Positions 50,859-58,618 of a stretch of DNA of 64,000 nt are shown piece by piece. The stretch comes from Polyangiaceae bacterium (GTDB lineage Bacteria > Myxococcota_A > Polyangia > Polyangiales > Polyangiaceae). Position 1 is the stretch's first letter. Each line of letters begins with the position of its first letter. The stretch spans positions 1 to 64,000 of the forward strand of contig JADLEQ010000070.1 of assembly GCA_020846005.1 (NCBI GenBank), written 5' to 3'. Below the pieces are notes generated by a model that was not told the origin of the DNA, searched no databases, and saw nothing but the letters and a program-made list of their open reading frames with translations. Made by a program: the position numbers and the translations under genes.

Positions 50859-51533
50859 CTACTGCTTCGGCTCCACCCGCAGCAGCTCGGACGCGGGGAC
50901 GGAGAGCCCGTTGTCCAGATGCAGCAGGGGGTAGCCCTTCTCGAACGACACGGCCTCGACGAGGCCGGACGACTCCTGCAGCACGCCGACCGCGCCGCCG
51001 CCCGAGGACTTCGCCTCGACGCTCACGCGGTACTGGCCAGCGGGGAGCAGCATGCCCTGGTCGTTGCGGCCGTCCCACGTCGCCTGGACGAGGCCCGCGG
51101 GGCGATCGCCGAGGTCCAGCGTGCGGACGACGCGACCCTCGGCGTCCACGATCTGGACGCGCGTGGACTCCGCGGCCCCCTGCAGCTCGAACGCGACCTG
51201 GACGGCGCCGGCGTTCCCGCTGGAGGTGACCATGGAGCCGCGGACGGTGACGCGCGAGCCGGCCAGCGCGGCGATCTGGGTGTTGGCCATCCCTTGGTTC
51301 TGGGTCGCCAGCAGGTCGAGCCGAGCGTTGATCCCGAGCGTCTGCTCGAGCGCCGAGAACTGCGCGAGCTCGGTGACGAACTGCGTGTCCTCGAGCGGCT
51401 TCAGCGGATCCTGGTGCTGGATCTGGGCGACCAGCAGCTTGAGGAACGCGTCCTTGCCGAGATCCGCGCCGCCCGTCGCGCCGGTGAGCGCGCCGGCGCC
51501 GAGGGCCGAGGGGGAGGAGACGTTCGAGATCAC
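50859..51533 (-). CDS. flgD: flagellar hook capping protein FlgD
   Basis: FlgD forms the scaffold cap on which the hook is built. The 224-residue protein has the N-terminal DLGKDAFLKLLVAQIQHQDP and LKPLEDTQFVTELAQFSALE (the LLxxQLxxQDPxxPxxxxExxxQLAQFS signature), then the tudor/FlgD_ig region (VQIVDAEGRVVRTLDLGDRP, ATWDGRNDQGMLLPAGQYRV). The start is GTG at 51533, with AAGGA about 9 nt upstream; the longer frame upstream overlaps fliK and is shadow. Confidence 0.95.
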   Translation of the reverse strand: MISNVSSPSALGAGALTGATGGADLGKDAFLKLLVAQIQHQDPLKPLEDTQFVTELAQFSALEQTLGINARLDLLATQNQGMANTQIAALAGSRVTVRGSMVTSSGNAGAVQVAFELQGAAESTRVQIVDAEGRVVRTLDLGDRPAGLVQATWDGRNDQGMLLPAGQYRVSVEAKSSGGGAVGVLQESSGLVEAVSFEKGYPLLHLDNGLSVPASELLRVEPKQ

Positions 51534-51540
51534 GTGGGGT

Positions 51541-52086
51541 TCATCCTTCGAGGCGCAGGGGGCGTCGGCGTGGGGAGCGAGCGCGGGGATCCTGGGGAGG
51601 CGAGCCGTCGGGTGCGCGGTGCGGACTCGACGAGCGTGGACGAGCAAGACCGGTGCCAGCGTCGGCGCGCGCCAGAAGGGCGACCGCGGTCACCGACGCG
51701 CCGGCGCCGCGCAGGCTCGCCAGCAGCGCGGGGAGCTCGCGCTCGAGGCCCCGCAGGACGTCCGGGCGGGCCTCGATCACCAGGCGATCCAAGCCGTCGC
51801 GCCGCACGAGCGAGATGGTGATCGTCCCGAGCTCGTCGAGCTCGAGGCGGGTCGAGGTCGCCTCGACCGTGGCGTCTCCGTCGGTCGGCGGAGGGGCGCT
51901 CGGGGCCGCCGCGGCTCGGAGCTCCGTCAGGTGGCCGACGCTCTCGTGCCAGCCCGCCGTCAGGCGCGCGGGGGCGGCGGGCAGCGCAAACCCCAGGCGC
52001 TCCGCGGCGTCGGCCAGCGCCTCGGACTCGGCGCGGCGGCGCTCGCCGTCGGGCGGGAGCGCTGGGCGCTCGCGGACGCTCGTCAC
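51541..52086 (-). CDS. fliK: FliK-like hook-length control protein, short
   Basis: FliK measures hook length and triggers the FlhB switch. This 181-residue protein keeps a FliK C-terminal-like segment: STRLELDELGTITISLVRRD, LDRLVIEARPDVLRGLEREL and PALLASLRGAGASVTAVALL. The N-terminal ruler (usually 200-300 residues) is reduced to about 80, so it is much shorter than typical FliK. Assignment depends mainly on position between fliJ and flgD. GTG at 52086 overlaps the fliJ stop. After the FliK-like core the tail is basic and Ser/Pro-rich. Confidence 0.65.
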   Translation of the reverse strand: MTSVRERPALPPDGERRRAESEALADAAERLGFALPAAPARLTAGWHESVGHLTELRAAAAPSAPPPTDGDATVEATSTRLELDELGTITISLVRRDGLDRLVIEARPDVLRGLERELPALLASLRGAGASVTAVALLARADAGTGLARPRSSSPHRAPDGSPPQDPRARSPRRRPLRLEG

Positions 52087-52517
52087 GGCCGCCTCCGACC
52101 GGAGAGGGGCGAGCGGTCGTCCTCCTCGCGGCGCGCCCGGCGTTCCTCGTCGCGGCGGGCCTCGGCTGCACGTCGCTCGCCGAGGAGCTCGAGGGCACGG
52201 AGCGACGCGCGCGCCTCGACGAGCTTCCCGTGAGCCTGACGGCTCGCCACGCGGGCGGCGTTCATGTGCGTGAGCGCGCGCTGGCTCTCTCGCGCGCGGT
52301 CTTGCGCCCACTCGTCGTGGTTCGAGTGGACGGCCACGGCCTCCGCCGGCAGCCCCCTCCGCGCCGCGGTCGCGCGGGCGGCGTCGAGCCGCGCGCGGGC
52401 CGCCGCGGCGCCGGCCTCGGCCTCGCGCTCCTTCGCGGAGGCGAGGTTGCGCGCGGCGGCGTCGAGCTGCCGCGCGCGGAGCTCCTGCACCCGCGCCAGG
52501 CGGTTCGGTCGCGTCAC
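52083..52517 (-). CDS. fliJ: flagellar export coiled-coil protein FliJ
   Basis: FliJ is the coiled-coil stalk linking the FliI ATPase ring to FlhA. The 144-residue protein is almost wholly helical and charged (LARVQELRARQLDAAARNLA, ASAKEREAEAGAAAARARLD, VEARASLRALELLGERRAAE, ending EERRARREEDDR). Sequence conservation in FliJ is low; length, coiled coil and location between fliI and fliK make the call. GTG at 52517 overlaps the fliI stop. Confidence 0.85.
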   Translation of the reverse strand: MTRPNRLARVQELRARQLDAAARNLASAKEREAEAGAAAARARLDAARATAARRGLPAEAVAVHSNHDEWAQDRARESQRALTHMNAARVASRQAHGKLVEARASLRALELLGERRAAEARRDEERRARREEDDRSPLSGRRRP

Positions 52518-53848
52518 CGCGCCCTCGGAGCGGCGGCGGCGAGGTGACCGAGCACCGTGAGCGTGTCGGCGAGGGGCGTGCTCTCCCCGATCGCCTGGCG
52601 GAGCAGCGCCTCGAGCTGGGGCATCAGCGCGCGGGCAGCGTCGACGCGCGGATCGCTGCCCGCGACGTACGCGCCGACCTGAATGAGGTCGAGCGCCTCC
52701 GCGTACGCCGCGAGGAGGCCACGGAGCTCCGACGCCGCGCGCCGGTGCCGCTCGTCGGTGATCTCGTGGAACAAGCGGGACACGCTCGCCAGCACGTCGA
52801 TCGCGGGGAAGTGTCCCTGATCCGCCAGCCGCCGTGACAGGACGACGTGGCCGTCGAGGATGCCGCGCACCGCGTCCGCGATCGGGTCGGACAGGTCGTC
52901 GCCCTCGACGAACACGGTGTAGAGCGCCGTGATCGAGCCCGTCCCGGCGTGGTTTCCCGCGCGCTCGAGCAGGCGCGGCAGGGCCGCGAAGACGGAGGGC
53001 GGGTAACCCTTGGTGGCGGGCGGCTCCCCGGCGGCGAGCGCGGCCTCGCGCAGCGCCATCGCGTACCGAGTGACCGAGTCCATGACGAGCAGCACGCGGC
53101 GCCCCCGGTCGCGGAAGTGCTCGGCGATCGCCGTCGCCGCCTCGGCGCCGCGCGCGCGGACGAGGGGCGGCTGGTCGCTCGTCGCGGTGACGACGACCGA
53201 TCGGCTCATGCCGTCCTCGCCGAGCGAGTTGCGTACGAACTCGTTCAGCTCGCGGCCTCGCTCGCCGACCAGGCCGACGACGTTCACGTCTGCGGACGAC
53301 GAACGGCAGATCATGCCGAGGAGCGTGCTCTTGCCCACGCCGGCGCCCGCGAAGATGCCGATCCGCTGCCCGACGCCGAGCGTGAGGAAGGCGTCGAACG
53401 CCCGCACGCCGGTCACGAGCGGCTCGGCGATGGGGCGGCGCTCGAACGGCGCGGGGGCGGGGCCGCGCACGGGCTGCGTCGCGAGCGTCCCGAGGTCGGG
53501 GCCGCCGTCGAGCGGCCGGCCGAAGGCGTCGAGGACCCGGCCGAGCAGCGCGTCGCCCACCGGCACGCTCATGCCGCGATCGGACAGCACGGCGCGTGCT
53601 CCCGGGCGGACGCCGTCGAGCGGGCCGAGCGGGGTGGTGAGCAGGCGCCCCGAGCGGAAGCCGATCACCTCCGCCTCGAGCACGCCGTCGGCCGCCTCGA
53701 CCTCCAGGCACGCGCCGACCGGCGCGCGGAGCCCGCCGACCTCCAGCGAGAGCCCGACGACGTCCAGCACGACGCCGGTCGCCTCGGCGGGCCGGAGGCG
53801 CAGGGTGCGCCCGAGGGCGGCCTCGAGCCGCGCTTCAACGCCCTGCAT
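52514..53848 (-). CDS. fliI: flagellum-specific ATPase FliI
   Basis: FliI is the hexameric ATPase of the flagellar export apparatus, related to F1 beta. The 444-residue protein has Walker A GAGVGKST (168-175), VGLVGERGRELNEFVRNSLG, Walker B RVLLVMDSVTRYAMALREAA, and YPPSVFAALPRLLERAGNHA followed by GSITALYTVFVEGDDLSDPI, with YPPS and DDLSDPI typical of FliI. The length is normal. It overlaps fliH by 14 nt and fliJ by 4 nt. Confidence 0.97.
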   Translation of the reverse strand: MQGVEARLEAALGRTLRLRPAEATGVVLDVVGLSLEVGGLRAPVGACLEVEAADGVLEAEVIGFRSGRLLTTPLGPLDGVRPGARAVLSDRGMSVPVGDALLGRVLDAFGRPLDGGPDLGTLATQPVRGPAPAPFERRPIAEPLVTGVRAFDAFLTLGVGQRIGIFAGAGVGKSTLLGMICRSSSADVNVVGLVGERGRELNEFVRNSLGEDGMSRSVVVTATSDQPPLVRARGAEAATAIAEHFRDRGRRVLLVMDSVTRYAMALREAALAAGEPPATKGYPPSVFAALPRLLERAGNHAGTGSITALYTVFVEGDDLSDPIADAVRGILDGHVVLSRRLADQGHFPAIDVLASVSRLFHEITDERHRRAASELRGLLAAYAEALDLIQVGAYVAGSDPRVDAARALMPQLEALLRQAIGESTPLADTLTVLGHLAAAAPRAR

Positions 53849-54629
53849 CGAGGCGCTCCACTCCGAGCCCTCCGAGCACCGCGTCGAGGCGCCGCTGGAG
53901 GGAGATGTCGATCCGGCCGAGATCCCCCTCGAGCACGCACTGGTACTCCGGCGCGTCCGGCTCGACGACGACCGTGCACGGTACGGTAGCGCCGGCCTCC
54001 GTCGCGGCGCGCAGACCCTCCGCAGCCTGGCGGAAGCCGGGCCCCACGCGCACGACGAGCCGGTCGCGTTCGGAGAGCGCCTCCAGGCCTTCGCGGACGA
54101 GCGCCTCGAGCACCGGTCGCGGCGTCTCGAGCTCGCGCCCGATCACCTTGGTGGCGATCGCCGCGGCCAGCGCGACCAGGCGCTCCTGGGCCTCGCTCGC
54201 GACCTGGAGCGCGCTCGCGTGCGCCTCCGCCAGCGCGCGGGCGAGCACGTCGCCCACGCCGGCCCGGAGCGCGGCGCGCTCGCGCTCCAGCTCGTCGCGC
54301 CGGGTGCGAGCCCACTCGGCGCGCTCCGCCTCGAGCGTCGCCCGGGCGGTCGCGAGCGCGGCGAGCTGCTCCTCCGCGCGCGGCTCGGGCGCGGCGGCTC
54401 GGGCGGCGCGGGCGATCGGCACCGTCGCGCTGCCGGCCTCCGGCGGCGAGCCCTCGACCGGCGCGTCCGCGGCCCCTGGGGGCGCCATCGAGCCGCCCGC
54501 GGGCGGCGGGTGGAGCGTGACGACGGGCGGGCCGCCGGACGCGGGGCGGAGCCACGGCGGCTCGCTCCGAGGGCGGCCCCCGACGCTGCGAAACTCGGCC
54601 GGCGCGGCGAGTCGGTCAGACGAGCGCAT
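53835..54629 (-). CDS. fliH: flagellar export regulator FliH
   Basis: FliH dimers anchor FliI to the C-ring and regulate its ATPase. The 264-residue protein has a Pro/Ala-rich N-terminus, a long coiled coil (ATARATLEAERAEWARTRRD, ELERERAALRAGVGDVLARA), and the C-terminal domain (AAAIATKVIGRELETPRPVL, LVVRVGPGFRQAAEG, VLEGDLGRIDISLQRRLDAV) like the V/F-ATPase E/delta subunits. It overlaps fliG by 14 nt and fliI by 14 nt. Confidence 0.9.
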   Translation of the reverse strand: MRSSDRLAAPAEFRSVGGRPRSEPPWLRPASGGPPVVTLHPPPAGGSMAPPGAADAPVEGSPPEAGSATVPIARAARAAAPEPRAEEQLAALATARATLEAERAEWARTRRDELERERAALRAGVGDVLARALAEAHASALQVASEAQERLVALAAAIATKVIGRELETPRPVLEALVREGLEALSERDRLVVRVGPGFRQAAEGLRAATEAGATVPCTVVVEPDAPEYQCVLEGDLGRIDISLQRRLDAVLGGLGVERLDAGR

Positions 54630-55596
54630 CTTCGTTGCCTCCGAGCGAGAGCACGCCCTCTGCCTGCAAGCGCAGTGCCGTCTCCACGATCTCTTGCTGG
54701 GCGGCCTCCACGTCGGCCAGGCGGACGCCGCCGAGCAGCGCGAGGTCGTCGCGGAGCACGTCGGCGGCTCGCTTCGACATGCTCGAGAACAGGTGCTCGC
54801 GGAGCTCCTCGCTCGCCGTCTTCAGCGCAAGAACGAGCCGATCGGCTGGCACCGCCTTGAGGAGCTCGCGCATCGCGCGCTTGTCGATCGCCTTGAGATC
54901 CTCGAAGGTGTACATCGCCCTGCGGATCTCGGCGGTGAGGTCGGCGTCCTCCTCCTCGAGGTTGGTGAGGAGTCGCTCGCAGGCGTCCTTGCCCAGGCGA
55001 CGGACGAGTCCGGCCGACAGCGACACCCCGTCGACCGAGACGCTGCCCTCCGGGCCGGGCTCGGGCAGCTCGGCGGTGAGCGCCGCGGCCATCTCCTCGA
55101 GCACCCCGGCCGGGACCTCGCGCATCCTCGCGAGGCGCGACAGCACCGTCGCCTGGAGCGCCTCGGGGAGGGCGTTCACCAGCGCGACGGCGCGTGCCGG
55201 GTCGAGCTGCGACAGCAGGACGGCGACGATCTGGGGGTGCTCGCGCTCCAGCACCGCGGCGAGCTGGCGCGGATCGCTGCTCGAGAGTCGCTCGAGCGGG
55301 GAGGGGGGGGCGTCGACGAAGATCTCCTGGCTCGTGTCGCCCCCGAGCGCGCGGGTGACGATCCGCTTCAGCGCGGGCAGGCCCCCGCGCGGCACGCCCG
55401 TCAGGGTGCTGCTGCGCTCCACGAACTCGCCGAACACCCGCTCGAGCTCCGAGGCGGGCACGTCGCGCATGACGCTCGCGACGTCCCGCAGCTTGCGCAG
55501 GCGATCCGGCCCGAGCTCTGTCACCACGTCGGCCGCGACCTGCTCATCCAGCGAGAGCAGGAAGAGGACGGCTTTCTCGGGACCGGTGAGCTCCAT
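54616..55596 (-). CDS. fliG: flagellar motor switch protein FliG
   Basis: FliG is the rotor protein that receives torque from the stator. The 326-residue protein has the N-terminal domain (TGPEKAVLFLLSLDEQVAAD), the EHPQ motif (AAVLEREHPQIVAVLLSQLD), and the C-terminal charged ridge (LKAIDKRAMRELLKAVPADR, LREHLFSSMSKRAADVLRDD) with the expected charged residues for stator interaction. Length is typical. It lies 12 nt after fliF. Confidence 0.96.
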   Translation of the reverse strand: MELTGPEKAVLFLLSLDEQVAADVVTELGPDRLRKLRDVASVMRDVPASELERVFGEFVERSSTLTGVPRGGLPALKRIVTRALGGDTSQEIFVDAPPSPLERLSSSDPRQLAAVLEREHPQIVAVLLSQLDPARAVALVNALPEALQATVLSRLARMREVPAGVLEEMAAALTAELPEPGPEGSVSVDGVSLSAGLVRRLGKDACERLLTNLEEEDADLTAEIRRAMYTFEDLKAIDKRAMRELLKAVPADRLVLALKTASEELREHLFSSMSKRAADVLRDDLALLGGVRLADVEAAQQEIVETALRLQAEGVLSLGGNEDALV

Positions 55597-55608
55597 GGGG
55601 TTCGGTGG

Positions 55609-57219
55609 TCAGGTGCGGGCGGGGCCGTTCACGGCGGGCGGAGCGTCGAGCCATCCGCGGAGCACCGCCGCGGCGGCGCCGGGGTCCTGCGACGCGAGGA
55701 GCAACGCGCGCTCGCGGAGCGCGGGGCTCGGGGGGGGCGTCTCGAACACCTCGGTGATCGTCGGGCGGGGCGCGGCGACGCCGGGCGACTGGTCGATCCC
55801 CGCGGGGGCCGGCGCCAGCGCCGTCGTCTTCCGCTTGCGGCGGCGCACCACGAGGGCGATCGCCGCGACCAGCGCGACCAGCGCGGCGAGCGCGGCGCCG
55901 GCCCACGGTGTGTAGCGCTGCCACGGCGGGGCGGCGGGCGCCGGCGGCTCCGGATCCCCCTCGACGAAACGCGCTGAGGACAGCTCCACGGAGTCGCCAC
56001 GCTGGGCGTCGAACCCGACCGCGTGCTTCACGAGCTCGGTCAGGCGGGCGAGCTCTTCTGGCTTGCGGTCGATCCACACGCGCTCGGCGCCCTGGAGCTC
56101 GTAGGCGCCGTTCACCAGCACCGCGACGCTCACGCGCCGGAGCTTGCCGGCTGGCGTCTGCGTCTTCTCGGTGACCTTGTCGACCTCCCAATTCCGGACG
56201 TGGGTGCGTCGGACCAGGCTCCCGGCCGGCTCGGCGCCGATCTCGTCGGGGGGGACGCCGTCGGGCAGGTTGGAGAGCGCGCCGGGGACGCCGGCGACGC
56301 CGGCCGCGGCCGCCGCCCCAGAGAGCTCCTCCGTCTGCTGCTCGCTCCGCACCGCCGTGCGGGTTGGCTCGTAGTGCTCCTCGGTGCGCTCGCGGGTGGC
56401 GCTGTCGAGGTCGAACGCGACGCGGACGGCGGCGTTGCCCGGCCCGACGGCGCGCTCGAGCAGGCTCGTCACCTGTCGCTCGAGGGCCAACGCCTCCTCG
56501 CGAGGGCCCCCCTCGCGCGCGCCGGCGCCTGAGGGATCCGCAGCGTCGTCGCGCGGGCTGTGCAGCGTCACGCCGTCCGTGCTGACGACCGACACCCGAT
56601 CGCGGCTGAGGCCCGGGACGGCGGACACCACCAGGTGCACGATGGCCGCCACCTCGGTCTTCCCGAGCGTGCGGCCAGCGATCGGCCGCACCACGACGGA
56701 GGCGCTCGCCTCCTCGCGAGCGGCCGCGAAGATCCGGCGCTCCGGGACGACCAGGTGGACGCGCGCCGAGCGGACGCCTTGCACGCTCCCGACCGTGCGC
56801 GACAGCTCGCCCTCGAGCGCGCGGCGCAGGTTGACGCGCTGTTCGAACTCCGTCGCCCCGAGGCGAGAGCGGTCGAAGATCTCGAACCCGACGCCGCCGC
56901 CCCGTGGGAGCCCCTCGGAGGCGAGCTGCAGGCGCAGGCGGTGCACCCGCTCCTCGGGGACGCGGATCGCGCCCGGCTCCGGGCCGGCCTCGTACGGGAC
57001 CTTGAGCTCGTCCAGCTTGCGTGAGATGGACGCGGCGTCTTCCAGCGAGAGGTCGGTGTAGAGGTAAGCGTGGCGCGGGACCTGACCGACGCCCGTGAGC
57101 AACAGCGTCGCCCCGAGCACGCCGAGCGTGCCGCCGACGAGGGCCACCCGCCGCCAGAGCGAGAGCCCGCCCCAGAACGCGGCGAGCTGCGACAGGATGG
57201 CCTTCAGGCGCTCGTTCAT
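55609..57219 (-). CDS. fliF: flagellar MS-ring protein FliF
   Basis: FliF forms the MS ring in the inner membrane that carries the rotor. The 536-residue protein has TM1 (WRRVALVGGTLGVLGATLLL, about 22-41), ring-building motif domains (DAASISRKLDELKVPYEAG, GVGFEIFDRSRLGATEFEQR, VNLRRALEGELSRTVGSVQG), the periplasmic linker rich in Ala/Gly, TM2 (WAGAALAALVALVAAIALVV, about 455-475), and a C-terminal helix for FliG binding. Total length is normal. It begins 10 nt after fliE. Confidence 0.96.
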   Translation of the reverse strand: MNERLKAILSQLAAFWGGLSLWRRVALVGGTLGVLGATLLLTGVGQVPRHAYLYTDLSLEDAASISRKLDELKVPYEAGPEPGAIRVPEERVHRLRLQLASEGLPRGGGVGFEIFDRSRLGATEFEQRVNLRRALEGELSRTVGSVQGVRSARVHLVVPERRIFAAAREEASASVVVRPIAGRTLGKTEVAAIVHLVVSAVPGLSRDRVSVVSTDGVTLHSPRDDAADPSGAGAREGGPREEALALERQVTSLLERAVGPGNAAVRVAFDLDSATRERTEEHYEPTRTAVRSEQQTEELSGAAAAAGVAGVPGALSNLPDGVPPDEIGAEPAGSLVRRTHVRNWEVDKVTEKTQTPAGKLRRVSVAVLVNGAYELQGAERVWIDRKPEELARLTELVKHAVGFDAQRGDSVELSSARFVEGDPEPPAPAAPPWQRYTPWAGAALAALVALVAAIALVVRRRKRKTTALAPAPAGIDQSPGVAAPRPTITEVFETPPPSPALRERALLLASQDPGAAAAVLRGWLDAPPAVNGPART

Positions 57220-57229
57220 TCGGTCCTCG

Positions 57230-57559
57230 TCAGATGCTCATCCGCCAGAGCTCGTAGAACGCGTCGACCACCTTGGTGCGGACGCTCCCGAGGAGGCGGA
57301 GCTCGATGTCGGCGCGAGAGACGGCGATCATGGTCCCGTGGATGTCGTCGCTCCGCCCCGCTGCGAATTCCGCGCCACGCAGCTCGGCCTCGTTGCCGGC
57401 GGCGCTCGCGCCGGCGACGAGCCGGCCGAGGAGCTCGCCGAAGGCGCTCGCGCCGTCGGCGGGCGCGGCGTCCTGCGGCGCGAGCGGCGCGCCCTCCGAC
57501 GCCGGTCGGAGCCCGTCCGGGGGTCGGAGCGGCAGCGTCGCGAGCGGGGCGTCGATCAC
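57230..57559 (-). CDS. fliE: flagellar hook-basal body protein FliE
   Basis: FliE joins the MS ring to the rod. The 109-residue protein has FGELLGRLVAGASAAGNEAE, SDDIHGTMIAVSRADIELRL and the closing VRTKVVDAFYELWRMSI, equivalent to the family's (L/V)RNKxxxAYxEIMxMxx end. The GTG at 57559 overlaps the flgC stop; the frame upstream of it is shadow. Confidence 0.92.
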   Translation of the reverse strand: MIDAPLATLPLRPPDGLRPASEGAPLAPQDAAPADGASAFGELLGRLVAGASAAGNEAELRGAEFAAGRSDDIHGTMIAVSRADIELRLLGSVRTKVVDAFYELWRMSI

Positions 57560-57987
57560 TTGGCGATCCCCAGCGCCGATCGAGCCATTCCCTTGACGGC
57601 CTCGATCGAGGTGACGCCCGCCTCGTAGGCGCGCGAGGCGGCGATCATGTTCACCATCTCTTCGACGACGTTCACGTTGGGATACTCGACGTAGCCGCGC
57701 GCGTCGGCGTCGGGGTGCGACGGGTCGTGCACGAGCTGGCCGGGCCGGTCGTCGGTCGCGATGCGCGCGACCCGGACCAGCGAAACGCGCGCGCCCGACG
57801 GGGTCGGATCGAGCACGCCGTTCAGCGACTGCGCTTCGAAGACGGGATCGATCCTGCGATAAGCCCCGCCCTCGTCCGTCCGCGTGGTGCGCGCGTTGGC
57901 GAGGTTCGACGCCGTGGTGTTCATGCGGATGCGCTCCGCGGCGAGGCCGGAGGCCGAGATCTCGAGGGCAGAGAAGACACCGAGCAT
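57556..57987 (-). CDS. flgC: flagellar rod protein FlgC
   Basis: FlgC is a proximal rod subunit. The 143-residue protein begins MLGVFSALEISASGLAAERI and contains MNTTASNLANARTTRTDEGG and a C-terminal YPNVNVVEEMVNMIAASRAY EAG motif (shown split), as expected. ATG at 57987 has GGAG 5 nt upstream and is preferred over an upstream TTG at 58002 that overlaps flgB. Confidence 0.95.
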   Translation of the reverse strand: MLGVFSALEISASGLAAERIRMNTTASNLANARTTRTDEGGAYRRIDPVFEAQSLNGVLDPTPSGARVSLVRVARIATDDRPGQLVHDPSHPDADARGYVEYPNVNVVEEMVNMIAASRAYEAGVTSIEAVKGMARSALGIAK

Positions 57988-57998
57988 GGGATCTCCGA

Positions 57999-58379
57999 TC
58001 AACGACCGTCGCCGGCCGCGTAGGTGAGCTGACGCAGCTCCGCCGAGACGACGGCCGACACCACGTCGAACCGAAGCTGGTTGGCGGCGAGCTTCGCCGC
58101 CTCACGATCCAGCGACACGAAGTTGCCGTCGAGCCCGCCGCCCGCGGCCGGATCCTCGAACACGCGCCCCGCCGTCAGCCCGGCGCCGACGCCGAAGTGC
58201 GCGGCGTGCGTGCGCTCCGGCGTGACCACGCTCGTCGCGGCCTCCGTGCGGGCGAGATCGACGGGCCGGTAGCCAGGTGTGTCGACGTGGGCGACGTTCG
58301 CGGCGAGGAGGTTGTGTCGTTCGATGTGGTAGTCGAGGGCCGCTCCGAGCCCGCTCACCGCAGCGAAGATTTCTGCCAC
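57999..58379 (-). CDS. flgB: flagellar rod protein FlgB
   Basis: FlgB is a proximal rod subunit and the first gene of the long minus-strand flagellar operon. The 126-residue protein shows LGAALDYHIERHNLLAANVA, HVDTPGYRPVDLART and the C-terminal FDVVSAVVSAELRQLTYAAG. The GTG at 58379 lies 13 nt downstream of the -12 element of a sigma54 promoter, so the transcript would be essentially leaderless. GTG at 58358 is an in-frame alternative giving a leader of about 22 nt, without a Shine-Dalgarno sequence. Confidence 0.92.
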   Translation of the reverse strand: MAEIFAAVSGLGAALDYHIERHNLLAANVAHVDTPGYRPVDLARTEAATSVVTPERTHAAHFGVGAGLTAGRVFEDPAAGGGLDGNFVSLDREAAKLAANQLRFDVVSAVVSAELRQLTYAAGDGR

Positions 58380-58390
58380 GGCCGGCCTAA

Positions 58391-58406
58391 AGCATTTGCC
58401 GTGCCG
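58391..58406 (-). promoter_or_regulatory. sigma54 promoter of the flgB operon
   Basis: On the minus strand CGGCACGGCAAATGCT gives GG (58405-58404) and GC (58393-58392) with a 10-bp spacer, close to TGGCACG-N4-TTGCT. The predicted start is about 58380, at the flgB GTG. Candidate activator sites lie 20-140 bp upstream at 58423-58532. Confidence 0.7.
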
Positions 58407-58422
58407 GCCGTTCATCCATCAG

Positions 58423-58442
58423 ACGGGTATCCATCAACCCGT
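58423..58442. promoter_or_regulatory. palindrome A, GGGT-N8-ACCC
   Basis: ACGGGT (58423-58428) and ACCCGT (58437-58442) form a perfect inverted repeat around an 8-nt spacer. It lies in the flgB/activator gap, about 20 bp upstream of the flgB promoter, and shares its core with palindromes B and C. Likely an activator binding site. Confidence 0.6.
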
Positions 58443-58459
58443 GGGTCAGGGGAAACCCA
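58442..58459. promoter_or_regulatory. palindrome B, GGGT-N8-ACCC
   Basis: TGGGT (58442-58446) and ACCCA (58455-58459) are inverted repeats with the same 8-nt spacer as A. Its centre is 18 bp from that of palindrome A, nearly two helical turns. Confidence 0.6.
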
Positions 58460-58514
58460 GGCGAGCAAACACTTCAGATTCAACCACAAACACCGGCGGG
58501 CCAAGTTCTTTTGA

Positions 58515-58532
58515 TGGGTCACTTTTGACCCA
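58515..58532. promoter_or_regulatory. palindrome C, TGGGTCA-N4-TGACCCA
   Basis: This is the strongest copy, with 7-bp perfect arms and the same GGGT-N8-ACCC core (58516-58531). It sits about 42 bp upstream of the activator's own sigma54 promoter. Three further TGGGTTT half sites follow at 58543, 58551 and 58562. Confidence 0.65.
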
Positions 58533-58573
58533 CGCTCTGAGCTGGGTTTCTGGGTTTGCGCTGGGTTTGTCGA

Positions 58574-58591
58574 TGGACCGCGGCTTGCTTA
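58574..58591 (+). promoter_or_regulatory. sigma54 promoter of the activator gene
   Basis: TGGACCGCGGCTTGCTTA has GG (58575-58576) and GC (58587-58588) with a 10-bp spacer, and a perfect TTGCTTA half. The predicted start near 58600 gives a 19-nt leader that contains GGAGGT before the ATG at 58619, unlike the leaderless structural operons. Confidence 0.7.
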
Positions 58592-58618
58592 CGTTGGGCG
58601 CCACGCTCGGAGGTGCCC

